Source: Streptomyces sp. NBC_01445
GTDB taxonomy: Bacteria > Actinomycetota > Actinomycetes > Streptomycetales > Streptomycetaceae
Assembly: GCF_035918235.1 (NCBI RefSeq)
Contig: NZ_CP109485.1
Location: 5,394,001 to 5,458,000, forward strand
Length of the DNA stretch: 64,000 nt
Direction of reading: 5' to 3'
Shown here: positions 18,290-26,281 of the stretch, in pieces
How the letters are laid out: each line of letters starts with the position of its first letter
Position numbering within the stretch: the first letter of the stretch is position 1
Notes under the pieces: generated by a model
The model's database searches: none
What the model was told of the DNA's origin: nothing
What the model saw: the letters and a program-made list of their open reading frames with translations, nothing else
Position numbers and translations under genes: made by a program

Positions 18290-19261
18290 GTGACTGTGAT
18301 CGCGACCGAAAGCCTGAGCAAGCGGTTCCCCCGGGTGACCGCGCTTGACCGGCTCTCCATGGACATCGGGCCCGGTGTGACGGGACTCGTCGGAGCCAAT
18401 GGAGCCGGCAAGTCCACTCTGATCAAGATCCTTCTGGGTCTGTCCCCCGCCACGGAGGGCCGCGCCGCCGTGCTCGGCCTCGACGTGGCCACCGAAGGCG
18501 CCGCCATCCGCGAACGCGTCGGCTACATGCCGGAACACGACTGCCTGCCGCCCGACGTCTCGGCCACCGAGTTCGTCGTCCACATGGCGCGCATGTCGGG
18601 CCTGCCGCCCACCGCGGCCCGCGAGCGCACCGCCGACACTCTCCGCCACGTCGGCCTCTACGAAGAGCGCTACCGCCCCATCGGCGGCTACTCCACGGGC
18701 ATGAAGCAGCGCGTGAAGCTCGCGCAGGCTCTTGTCCACGACCCGCAGCTCGTCTTCCTCGACGAACCGACGAACGGCCTCGACCCGGTCGGCCGTGACG
18801 ACATGCTCGACCTGATCCGTCGCGTCCACACCGACTTCGGCATCTCGGTCCTCGTCACCTCGCACCTCCTGGGCGAGCTGGAGCGCACCTGTGACCACGT
18901 CGTAGTGGTCGACGGCGGAAAGCTCCTGCGCTCCAGTTCCACCACGGACTTCACCCAGACCACGACGACTCTGGCGATCGAGGTCACCGACTCCGACGAA
19001 CACCCGGACGGTACGCGTGCGTTGCGTGAGGCCTTCGCCCTGCGCGGCATCGAGACCGCGACCGGCGGAGAGCTGCCCGGCGCCGGACACACGGTGCTGA
19101 TCACCACCCAGAGCGACGACACCTACGACCTCGTGCGCGACATCGTCGCCGAGCTCGGCCTCGGGCTGATCCGGATGGAGCAGCGCAGGCACCACATCGC
19201 GGAAGTCTTCCGCTCAGAGACGGACAACGAGCGGAAGGAGGCGGTCACCCATGGCGGTTGA
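18290..19261 (+). CDS. ABC-2 type transporter ATP-binding protein (pair 1)
   Basis: ATPase of 323 residues with Walker A GANGAGKST, signature YSTGMKQRVKLAQA and Walker B LVFLDEPTNGLDPVG, then the H-loop TSHLL. This is the type that works with multi-span ABC-2 permeases in export or resistance. The start is GTG at 18290 or GTG at 18296; neither has a strong ribosome site. Its stop overlaps the permease start by 11 bases. It is the first of four genes (two ATPase-permease pairs) in one run. Cargo is not evident. Confidence 0.9.
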   Translation: MTVIATESLSKRFPRVTALDRLSMDIGPGVTGLVGANGAGKSTLIKILLGLSPATEGRAAVLGLDVATEGAAIRERVGYMPEHDCLPPDVSATEFVVHMARMSGLPPTAARERTADTLRHVGLYEERYRPIGGYSTGMKQRVKLAQALVHDPQLVFLDEPTNGLDPVGRDDMLDLIRRVHTDFGISVLVTSHLLGELERTCDHVVVVDGGKLLRSSSTTDFTQTTTTLAIEVTDSDEHPDGTRALREAFALRGIETATGGELPGAGHTVLITTQSDDTYDLVRDIVAELGLGLIRMEQRRHHIAEVFRSETDNERKEAVTHGG

Positions 19262-20156
19262 GCAGTCCCTCACCCTCGCCGGTGAGCAGACCCGCATCCA
19301 CAACATCGGCTACCGCCACTACGACGGCCCGCGCCTCGGCCGCGCCTACGCCCGCCGCTCGCTCTTCTCCCAGAGCCTGCGCGGCGCCTACGGCCTCGGC
19401 CGCTCGGCCAAGTCCAAAGTGCTGCCGATGCTGCTCTTCGTCGTGATGTGCGTCCCCGCGCTGATCATGGTCGCGGTGGCCGTCACCACCAAGATGAAGG
19501 ACCTGCCGGTCGACTACACGCGCTACGCGATCCTCCTGCAGGCCGTCATCGGGCTCTATCTCGCCTCCCAGGCACCCCAGTCCGTCTCGCGCGACCTGCG
19601 CTTCAAGACGGTCCCCCTGTACTTCTCCCGCCCCATCGAGCGCGGTGACTACGTCCTGGCGAAGTTCGCGGCCATGACCTCCGCCCTCTTCGCGCTCACG
19701 GCGGCCCCGCTGATCGTGCTCTACGTAGGCGCGCTGCTCGCCAAGCTCGACTTCGCCGAACAGACCAAGGGATTCGCCCAGGGACTGGTCTCCGTGGCTC
19801 TGCTCTCGCTGCTCTTCGCCGGCATCGGCCTCGTCGTCTCGGCGATCACCCCCCGCCGAGGCTTCGGCATCGCCGCCGTCATCGCCGTCATGACCATCTC
19901 CTACGGAGCGGTCTCCACCGTCCAGGCCATCGCCGACTCGCAGGACAACGGCGGCGCGATCACGTGGCTCGGCCTCTTCTCGCCGGTCACCCTCATCGAC
20001 GGCGTGCAGACCGCCTTCCTCGGCGCCACCTCCGCCTTCCCCGGCGGACACGGCCCCTCGACCGGCCAGGGCGTCGTCTATCTGCTCGTCGTGCTCGGAC
20101 TCATCGCGGGCTGCTACGGCCTCCTGATGCGCCGCTACCGGAAGGTCGGACTGTGA
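19251..20156 (+). CDS. ABC-2 type transporter permease (pair 1)
   Basis: Membrane protein of 301 residues with about six hydrophobic helices, for example VLPMLLFVVMCVPALIMVAV and the C-terminal VVYLLVVLGLIAGCYGLLM. It contains the ABC-2 permease-like SRDLRFKTVPLYFSRPIERGD segment. A GGAAGGAGGC-type ribosome site precedes the ATG at 19251. The gene overlaps the upstream ATPase and its TGA overlaps the GTG of the next ATPase (GTGA), so the pairs are translationally coupled. Confidence 0.88.
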   Translation: MAVEQSLTLAGEQTRIHNIGYRHYDGPRLGRAYARRSLFSQSLRGAYGLGRSAKSKVLPMLLFVVMCVPALIMVAVAVTTKMKDLPVDYTRYAILLQAVIGLYLASQAPQSVSRDLRFKTVPLYFSRPIERGDYVLAKFAAMTSALFALTAAPLIVLYVGALLAKLDFAEQTKGFAQGLVSVALLSLLFAGIGLVVSAITPRRGFGIAAVIAVMTISYGAVSTVQAIADSQDNGGAITWLGLFSPVTLIDGVQTAFLGATSAFPGGHGPSTGQGVVYLLVVLGLIAGCYGLLMRRYRKVGL

Positions 20157-21064
20157 CCACGATCAACATCGACCACGTATCGCGCTGGTTCGGCAACGTG
20201 GTGGCGGTCAACGACATCACGATGACGATCTCCCCCGGCGTCACCGGCCTCCTCGGCCCGAACGGCGCGGGAAAGTCCACCCTCATCAACATGATGGGCG
20301 GCTTCCTCGCCCCGTCGAACGGAACGGTCACCCTCGACGGAGAGCCGATCTGGCGCAACGAACAGGTCTACCGCCACATCGGCATCGTCCCCGAGCGCGA
20401 GGCGATGTACGACTTCCTCACCGGCCGCGAATTCGTCGTCGCCAACGCCGAGTTGCAGGGCCTCGGCACGCACGAGGCGCAGAAGGCGCTCGCCACGGTC
20501 GAGATGGAGTACGCGCAGGACCGCAAGATCTCGACGTACTCCAAGGGCATGCGCCAGCGCGTGAAGATGGCGTCCGCCCTCGTCCACGAGCCGTCCGTGC
20601 TGCTGCTCGACGAGCCGTTCAACGGCATGGACCCGCGCCAGCGCATGCAGCTCATGGACCTCCTGCGCCGCATGGGCGCCGAGGGCCGCACGGTCCTCTT
20701 CTCGTCGCACATCCTCGAAGAGGTCGAGCAGCTCGCCTCCCACATCGAGGTGATCGTCGCCGGGCGCCACGCGGCCGGCGGTGACTTCCGCAAGATCCGC
20801 CGCCTGATGACCGACCGTCCGCACCGCTACCTCATCCGCTCCAGCGACGACCGCGCCCTCGCGGCCGCGCTGATCGCGGATCCGTCCACCGCGGGCATCG
20901 AAGTCGACCTCAAGGAGGGCGCGTTGCGCGTCCAGGCCGTCGACTTCGGCCGGTTCACCACCCTGCTGCCCCAGGTCGCCAAGGCCCACGGCATCAGACT
21001 GCTCACGGTCTCGCCGTCCGACGAGTCCCTCGAGTCCGTGTTCTCGTATCTGGTCGCGGCGTAG
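20153..21064 (+). CDS. ABC-2 type transporter ATP-binding protein (pair 2)
   Basis: Second ATPase of the operon, 303 residues. Walker A GPNGAGKST, signature YSKGMRQRVKMASA, Walker B VLLLDEPFNGMDPRQR and H-loop SSHIL are intact. It is similar in layout to the first ATPase of the operon, suggesting duplication of an ATPase-permease pair. Start is the GTG at 20153 inside the GTGA junction; the open frame upstream to 19964 is not used. Confidence 0.9.
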   Translation: MTTINIDHVSRWFGNVVAVNDITMTISPGVTGLLGPNGAGKSTLINMMGGFLAPSNGTVTLDGEPIWRNEQVYRHIGIVPEREAMYDFLTGREFVVANAELQGLGTHEAQKALATVEMEYAQDRKISTYSKGMRQRVKMASALVHEPSVLLLDEPFNGMDPRQRMQLMDLLRRMGAEGRTVLFSSHILEEVEQLASHIEVIVAGRHAAGGDFRKIRRLMTDRPHRYLIRSSDDRALAAALIADPSTAGIEVDLKEGALRVQAVDFGRFTTLLPQVAKAHGIRLLTVSPSDESLESVFSYLVAA

Positions 21065-21073
21065 GAGGCCCTG

Positions 21074-21793
21074 ATGTACGACCCCACTGTCGCCCGGCTC
21101 ACCTACCGAGCCCTGCTCGGCCGCCGCCGGGCCCTCATCCTGTGTGCCCTGCCCGTCCTGCTCATCGCCATCTCCGCGCTCGTGCGCGGCCTCACCGGGG
21201 CGGACGACCAGATCGCCGCCGACGTGCTCGGCGGGTTCGCGCTCGCCACGATGGTGCCGATCATCGGCGTCATCGCGGGCACGGGCGCGATCGGCCCCGA
21301 GATCGACGACGGCTCCGTCGTCTACCTCCTGGCGAAGCCGATCAAGCGCCCGACGATCATCTTCACCAAGCTGATCGTCGCCATCGCCGTGACCATGGTG
21401 TTCTCCGCGGTCCCCACCCTCATCGCGGGCCTGATCCTGAACGGGAACGGGCAGCAGATCGCCGTCGCCTACACCATCGCGGCTCTCGTCGCCTCCATCG
21501 CGTACGCCGCGCTCTTCCTGCTCCTCGGCACGATCACGCGCCACGCGGTGGTCTTCGGCCTCGTCTACGCCCTGGTCTGGGAAGCGCTCTTCGGGTCCCT
21601 CGTGGCCGGTGCGCGCACCCTCAGCGTGCAGCAGTGGTCCCTCGCCGTGGCCCACAAGGTGGCGGGCGGCGACCTCATCACCTCGGACGTCGGCCTCCCT
21701 CTCGCCACCGTCCTGCTCGCCGGGGTCACCGTGCTCGCCACCTGGTACGCGGGCCAGAAGCTGCGCACGCTGAAGCTCGCCGGCGAGGAGTGA
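21074..21793 (+). CDS. ABC-2 type transporter permease (pair 2)
   Basis: Membrane protein of 239 residues with about six hydrophobic helices and the same IDDGSVVYLLAKPIKRPT segment that in pair 1 reads LRFKTVPLYFSRPIERG, a typical feature of these two-pair exporters. ATG at 21074, 9 bp after the ATPase stop with AGGAGG just upstream. A strong hairpin at 21813-21845 closes the operon. Confidence 0.87.
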   Translation: MYDPTVARLTYRALLGRRRALILCALPVLLIAISALVRGLTGADDQIAADVLGGFALATMVPIIGVIAGTGAIGPEIDDGSVVYLLAKPIKRPTIIFTKLIVAIAVTMVFSAVPTLIAGLILNGNGQQIAVAYTIAALVASIAYAALFLLLGTITRHAVVFGLVYALVWEALFGSLVAGARTLSVQQWSLAVAHKVAGGDLITSDVGLPLATVLLAGVTVLATWYAGQKLRTLKLAGEE

Positions 21794-21812
21794 CAGCTCT
21801 TGACAGCGGCTT

Positions 21813-21845
21813 CACCCTCCCATCAGGACACTGGTCGGGAGGGTG
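21813..21845 (+). terminator. Terminator of the ABC transporter operon
   Basis: CACCCTCCC and GGGAGGGTG form a perfect 9-bp stem around a 15-nt loop, 20 bp after the last permease stop. There is no T-run, as is usual for Streptomyces. Confidence 0.7.
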
Positions 21846-21925
21846 ACGTGTTTTCCGGGAGAGCGCCCCGTTTTCCAGGAAGCTGATCTGTCCCGGAAAG
21901 GTGACCCGTTCCAGGAGGAGTGGAG

Positions 21926-22150
21926 ATGACGGCGGAGCCGGAGCGTGAGCGGGACGAGACATGGGAGGGCGTGGCCCTCGACGAGGACTTCATACGGTCC
22001 GCCGAGACCACGGAGCCGTCCGCGCGGGCCCGCATGCTCGCCGCACGCTGGCGGAACGAGTCCCCGGAGCCCCAGCCGTGGCGCTCCGACGAGCCGCCCG
22101 CGGGCTGGTTCTTCAGCCGCGCCCGCCGCCGCAAGTGGCGCAAGCGCTAG
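21926..22150 (+). CDS. Small conserved charged protein, function unknown
   Basis: A 74-residue cytoplasmic protein with an acidic N-terminal half (MTAEPERERDETWEGVALDE) and a basic C-terminal tail (FFSRARRRKWRKR). No catalytic motif, signal peptide or membrane helix. Start ATG at 21926 with an excellent AGGAGGAG ribosome site at 21913-21920; a GTG at 21920 lies within that site. The codon pattern is typical of Streptomyces genes, supporting a real gene. It follows the ABC operon terminator and so probably has its own promoter (a TTGACA lies at about 21800). Confidence 0.7.
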   Translation: MTAEPERERDETWEGVALDEDFIRSAETTEPSARARMLAARWRNESPEPQPWRSDEPPAGWFFSRARRRKWRKR

Positions 22151-22503
22151 GGCCTCTCGTCTGGGCCGGACAGGCCCAGGCGCGCGCCTGGCCACGTTTT
22201 ATTCGGTGGCGCCCAACTCCCGGCAGAGGCACAGTAGTTCTGTAACCGCGCCGCGCACGGCGCCCGCCTACTGGGAGAGGAGCGAGACGATGTCGGTCAA
22301 GATTCCGTCGAGCTCCCAGCAGGGCAGCCCACGGCAGGCTCCGGAGTAGTTACTCACTCTGTATGAGCCGGCTCACGGGGAGGCTGCCCGGGGCGGCCGC
22401 TTCGAGCGTGCACCTTCCCGGTGCGCGGGCCGCCCACCCAGACTTCTCAGTGCCGCGCCCCAAGGGAACGGCACCCGCGGACGGCCGCGGCGACGGCAGG
22501 CCG
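22151..22503. other. Intergenic region with possible tiny ORF
   Basis: No family is recognised in these 353 bases. They hold a GC-rich inverted repeat just after the small-protein stop (CTGGGCCGGACAGGCCCAGG, about 22161-22180), likely a terminator, and the 19-codon reading frame at 22290-22349. Confidence 0.5.
22290..22349 (+). CDS. Possible 19-residue micro-ORF
   Basis: ATG at 22290 to TAG at 22347-22349 encodes 19 residues (MSVKIPSSSQQGSPRQAPE). The reason to list it is the strong GAGAGGAG ribosome site about 8 bases upstream of the ATG, in a region with no other gene. The peptide is hydrophilic, without cysteine or leader-like sequence. It could be a regulatory or signalling peptide or simply chance; conservation would decide. 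Confidence 0.3.
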   Translation: MSVKIPSSSQQGSPRQAPE

Positions 22504-23328
22504 TCAGCCCAGCAGGCGTTCCAGGACCACCGCGATGCCGTCGTCCGCGTTCGACGTCGTGACCTCGTCCGCGACGGCCTTGAGCTCCGCGTGGGCATTG
22601 GCCATCGCCACGCCGTGCGCCGCCCAGCCGAACATCGGGATGTCGTTGGGCATGTCGCCGAAAGCGATCGTGTCGGCCGCCTTCGCGCCCAGCCGGCGTG
22701 CGGCCAGCGAGAGACCGGTCGCCTTCGAGAGACCGAGCGGCAGCAGCTCGACGATGCCCTCGCCCGCCATCGTGACGCCCACCAGATCACCGGCCACGGC
22801 CAGCGCCACGGCGGCCAGCTCGTCGTCGGTCATGCCCGGGTGCTGCACGTACACCTTGTTCAGCGGCGCCGCCCACAGTTCGGTGACATCCGTGAACGGG
22901 ATGACCGGCAGGGGGCCCTCCTGCACCTGATAGCCGGGCCCCACGACGACCTCGCCATCGAGGCCGTCACGGCTCGCGGCCAGAGCCAGCGGCCCGGCCT
23001 CCGCCTCGATCTTGGAGAGCGCGAGACCGGCCAGCTGCCGGTCGAGGGTCACCGATGTCAGTAGCCGGTGCTCGCCGGCGTGATAGACCTGCGCGCCCTG
23101 CCCGCACACCGCGAGCCCCTCGTAGCCGAGGTCGTCGAGGATGTGCCGGGTCCAGGGCACGGCCCGCCCGGTCACGATGATGTGGGCGGCGCCCGCCGCG
23201 GTGACCGCGGTGAGCGCCTCACGCGTCCGCTCGGAGACCGTGTCGTCGGGCCGCAGAAGCGTCCCGTCGAGATCGGTCGCGACGAGTTTGTACGGGAACG
23301 GGTGATCCAGCGGAGCAGGGTGGCTCAC
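22504..23328 (-). CDS. HAD-superfamily (Cof-type) phosphatase next to serS
   Basis: HAD hydrolase of 274 residues: motif [16 protein letters not shown], motif [12 protein letters not shown], motif [15 protein letters not shown]. Start is the GTG at 23328, which overlaps the serS TGA (GTGA), so it is co-translated with seryl-tRNA synthetase. The frame is open further upstream, but that part is inside serS. Paralogue of the HAD gene at 10746-11666 with the same motif spacing. Substrate is not predictable; its fixed place behind serS suggests housekeeping metabolite repair. Confidence 0.87.
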   Translation of the reverse strand: MSHPAPLDHPFPYKLVATDLDGTLLRPDDTVSERTREALTAVTAAGAAHIIVTGRAVPWTRHILDDLGYEGLAVCGQGAQVYHAGEHRLLTSVTLDRQLAGLALSKIEAEAGPLALAASRDGLDGEVVVGPGYQVQEGPLPVIPFTDVTELWAAPLNKVYVQHPGMTDDELAAVALAVAGDLVGVTMAGEGIVELLPLGLSKATGLSLAARRLGAKAADTIAFGDMPNDIPMFGWAAHGVAMANAHAELKAVADEVTTSNADDGIAVVLERLLG

Positions 23329-24602
23329 TTGTTGATCGGCTCCAGGATCTTTCGGCCCCCCAAGTACGGACGCAGCACCTCGGGCACCCTCACTGAGCCG
23401 TCGGCCTGCTGGTGATTCTCCAGGATGGCCACGATGGTGCGCGGCACCGCGCACAGCGTGCCGTTCAGCGTCGCCAGCGGCTGGACCTTCTTGCCGTCGC
23501 GCATCCGGATGGACAGACGGCGGGCCTGGAAGCCGTCACAGTTCGACGCCGAGGTCAGCTCGCGGTACTTGCCCTGCGTCGGGATCCACGCCTCGCAGTC
23601 GAACTTGCGCGAGGCCGAGGACCCGAGGTCGCCCGTCGCCACGTCGATGACCTGGAAGGGCAGTTCGAGGCCGGTCAGCCACTGCTTCTCCCACTCCAGA
23701 AGCCGCGTGTGCTCGGCCTCGGCGTCCTCGGGAGCGACGTACGAGAACATCTCGACCTTGTCGAACTGGTGCACGCGGAAGATGCCCCGGGTGTCCTTGC
23801 CGTACGTACCGGCCTCGCGGCGGAAGCAGGGCGAGAAGCCGGCGTAGCGCAGCGGCAGCTTGTCCGCGTCGAGGATCTCGTCCATGTGGTACCCGGCGAG
23901 CGCGACCTCGGAAGTGCCGACCAGGTAGTAGTCGTCCTTCTCCAGGTGGTACACGTTCTCCGCGGCCTGGCCGAGGAAGCCCGTGCCCTCCATGGCGCGC
24001 GGGCGCACCAGCGCCGGCGTCAGCATCGGGATGAAGCCGGCCTCGGTGGCCTGCGCGATCGCCGCGTTCACCAGGGCGAGTTCGAGGAGCGCGCCGACGC
24101 CCGTCAGGTAGTAGAAGCGCGAGCCCGACACCTTGGCGCCGCGCTCGACGTCGATGGCGCCGAGCGCCTCGCCGAGCTCCAGGTGGTCCTTGGGCTCGAA
24201 GCCTTCGGCGCCGAAGTCGCGGATCGTGCCGTGCGTCTCGAGGACGACGAAGTCCTCCTCGCCGCCGACCGGGACGTCCGTGTGCACGATGTTGCCCAGC
24301 AGGAGGGCGAGGCGCTGGGTCTCCTCGTCGGCCTCGCGCTGCTCGGCCTCGGCGCTCTTGACGGCGGCGGAGAGCTCGCCGGCCTTCTTCAGGAGCTCCT
24401 GCTTCTCGTCGGCGGAGGCTTTGGGGATCAGCTTGCCGAGCGACTTCTGCTCGGAACGGAGCTCGTCGAAGCGGAGCCCGGACGACCTGCGCCGCTCGTC
24501 GGCGGAGAGCAGGGCGTCGACGAGTGCGACGTCCTCTCCACGGGCGCGCTGGGAGGCGCGAACACGGTCGGGGTCCTCACGAAGCAGGCGAAGGTCAATC
24601 AC
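23325..24602 (-). CDS. serS: Seryl-tRNA synthetase
   Basis: Class II aminoacyl-tRNA synthetase of 425 residues that charges tRNA-Ser. The N-terminal long coiled-coil arm is seen at about residues 30-105 ([17 protein letters not shown] and following), which binds the long variable arm of tRNA-Ser. The catalytic core has the class II motifs, including [20 protein letters not shown] (motif 2) and the C-terminal [18 protein letters not shown] (motif 3). Length and order are standard. ATG at 24602; upstream is a 730-bp gene-free region carrying DnaA boxes. Confidence 0.97.
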   Translation of the reverse strand: MIDLRLLREDPDRVRASQRARGEDVALVDALLSADERRRSSGLRFDELRSEQKSLGKLIPKASADEKQELLKKAGELSAAVKSAEAEQREADEETQRLALLLGNIVHTDVPVGGEEDFVVLETHGTIRDFGAEGFEPKDHLELGEALGAIDVERGAKVSGSRFYYLTGVGALLELALVNAAIAQATEAGFIPMLTPALVRPRAMEGTGFLGQAAENVYHLEKDDYYLVGTSEVALAGYHMDEILDADKLPLRYAGFSPCFRREAGTYGKDTRGIFRVHQFDKVEMFSYVAPEDAEAEHTRLLEWEKQWLTGLELPFQVIDVATGDLGSSASRKFDCEAWIPTQGKYRELTSASNCDGFQARRLSIRMRDGKKVQPLATLNGTLCAVPRTIVAILENHQQADGSVRVPEVLRPYLGGRKILEPINK

Positions 24603-24755
24603 CCCTCAAGGCTACCGGTGCGCGGTTCCACCGCACGAACCGATATCCCGTGCGTTACCTTTTGCCCGATTTGCCGGATGTGAATTCGGCAATGGGCGGT
24701 CGACGCGCGGCGAAGCTCGCGGCCGAAATGGATCTTCTCGGGGCCGGTCGGACAC

Positions 24756-25172
24756 TGTGGACGCCGGTCAATGAAAAGGGCTCCATTCCCCGAAATGGGG
24801 CAGACGCGGCACGGCCGCTTGACCAAATCCCCTTGTGCGGGGCGGGACTTGGCGGCGGGGTTGTCCACAGGGATGCGGCTCCCCGAAAAGTTATCCACAG
24901 GCTGTGCGAAAGATCTGTGGATGCCGGAAGAGATCGTTCCGAAAGCCGCATGAGCGGCGAAGGATTCCCGATCCAAACCCATCTCACACGCACTTTCGAG
25001 TGGAAATGGTTCGCTCTATAGAGTTGATCAAAGGAAAAGAGTGGACGAGGGGTGACGTGCGCACCTGTGGACGGAGTTGTGGGCCGTAGGGCGATTTGTC
25101 GACCATGTAGCGAGATGGTGTCGACTTGTCCCCAGGTCGAGAAGCACGCCTGTGGATAACTTCTGTGGATGG
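24756..25172. promoter_or_regulatory. Cluster of DnaA boxes
   Basis: Three perfect boxes: TTGTCCACA (24861-24869), TTATCCACA (24891-24899) and TGTGGATAA (25151-25159, reverse). Weaker copies: TTGTCCCCA (25126-25134, one mismatch) and, with two mismatches, TGTGGACGC (24756-24764), TGTGGATGC (24916-24924), TGTGGACGG (25066-25074) and TGTGGATGG (25164-25172). Eight boxes in 417 bp of non-coding DNA are far more than chance in this GC-rich genome. A DnaA-titrating (datA-like) role or DnaA control of serS is the inference. Confidence 0.7.
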
Positions 25173-25243
25173 CGAAAATCTGCAGGTAGGACTGGTTCTG
25201 AGGACGTCGAAATCCGGCGCCCGAAGACGCCGGAAACCCGTCA

Positions 25244-25315
25244 GAACCCGTATGCCCCAAGGCACCGGAACCCGTATGCCCGAATGCGCCGGAACCCGTA
25301 TGCCCCAAGGCGCCG
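25244..25315. repeat. Three tandem 24-bp repeats
   Basis: Units start at 25244, 25268 and 25292, each GAACCCGTATGCCC followed by a 10-bp variable half. They lie 20 bp from the pheA stop. The same GAACCCG core with the same 24-bp period occurs at 28131, 28155 and 28179 inside the copCD gene. Confidence 0.75.
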
Positions 25316-25335
25316 CCAGCTGGAACGCAAAGGCG

Positions 25336-26271
25336 TCAGAAACGGCCGTCCTGGCAGCGCGCGAGCCAGTCGGACGCCGCCATGAAGTCGCTGTCGGACG
25401 TTCCCGTCCGCGGAGTCCGGACGTCCGCCACGGTGACCCCGGCCCTCGGATACGAGCCCAGGAAGCGCACCTGCGGGCAGACCCGCTTGAGCCCCATCAG
25501 CGCCTCGCCCACGCGGCGGTCCGAGATATGGCCCTCCGCGTCGATGGCGAAGCAGTAGTTCCCGATGCCCTCACCGGTCGGCCGGGACTGCAGCAGCATC
25601 AGGTTGACCCCGCGCACCGCGAACTCCTGGAGCAGTTCGAGCAGCGCGCCCGGGTGGTCGTCGCGCTGCCAGATGACCACGGAGGTCTTGTCCGCGCCGG
25701 TGGGCGCGGCGGGGCGGGCCGGCTTGCCGACGAGGACGAAGCGCGTCTGCGCGTTCTCCGCATCATGGATCTCGGTGACCAGTGGCACCAGGCCGTAGCG
25801 CTCCGCGGCGAACTCGCCCGCGAACGCCGCGTCGTAGCGACCCTCCTGGACGAGGCGCGCACCGTCCGCGTTCGACGCCGCGGACTCCCACGTCACGTCC
25901 TCGGCGAGATTCGCCTTCATCCAGTTGCGGACCTGCGGCTGAGCCGCGGGGTGGGCCGTCACCGTCTTGATGTCCGACACCTGCGTACCGGGCCTGACCA
26001 GCAGCGCGAAGGTGATGGAGAGCAGCACCTCGCGGTAGATCATCAGCGGCTCGCCGGCCACCAGCTCGTCGAGCGTGGTCGTGATGCCGCCCTCGACAGA
26101 GTTCTCGATCGGCACGAACGCGGCCTCGGCCTCGCCGTTGCGTACGGCGTCGAGTGCGGCGGGCACGGACACCATCGGAACGAGTTCCCGGGTGGCGGTC
26201 TCCGGGAGCGTGCGCAGAGCAACCTCGGTGAAGGTGCCCTGAGGGCCGAGATACGCGTAGCTGGCTGACAT
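25336..26271 (-). CDS. pheA: Prephenate dehydratase
   Basis: Converts prephenate to phenylpyruvate in phenylalanine synthesis. The 311-residue monofunctional enzyme has the N-terminal YLGPQGTFTEVAL, the IENSVEGGITTTLD catalytic segment, the SNADGARLV stretch and, in the C-terminal ACT regulatory domain (about 195-290), DHPGALLELLQEF, LQSRPTGEGIGNYCF. The ACT domain usually gives feedback inhibition by phenylalanine. ATG at 26271 is preferred, with AGGGTG upstream; a GTG at 26280 adds three residues. It lies just after the dtpA gene with at most 10 bp between. Confidence 0.95.
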   Translation of the reverse strand: MSASYAYLGPQGTFTEVALRTLPETATRELVPMVSVPAALDAVRNGEAEAAFVPIENSVEGGITTTLDELVAGEPLMIYREVLLSITFALLVRPGTQVSDIKTVTAHPAAQPQVRNWMKANLAEDVTWESAASNADGARLVQEGRYDAAFAGEFAAERYGLVPLVTEIHDAENAQTRFVLVGKPARPAAPTGADKTSVVIWQRDDHPGALLELLQEFAVRGVNLMLLQSRPTGEGIGNYCFAIDAEGHISDRRVGEALMGLKRVCPQVRFLGSYPRAGVTVADVRTPRTGTSDSDFMAASDWLARCQDGRF

Positions 26272-26281
26272 ATTGGTCACC

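Larger units (their letters stand above)
24603..25335. other. Gene-free region between serS and pheA
   Basis: This 733-bp stretch, lower in GC than its surroundings in parts, holds no convincing gene. It contains the DnaA-box cluster (24756-25172), three tandem 24-bp repeats next to the pheA stop (25244-25315) and presumably the serS promoter. ORFs read here are short and carry no recognisable domain. Confidence 0.7.

Noticed and set aside
24655..25308. 217-codon minus-strand frame beginning with an 8-residue repeat
   Set aside because: The repeat (GHTGSGAF-like) reflects the 24-bp tandem DNA repeat; the rest runs through the DnaA boxes with atypical codon use and no ribosome site.
25244..25315. 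Possible CRISPR array
   Set aside because: Units are 24 bp in direct tandem with no unique 30-40-bp spacers and there are no cas genes.
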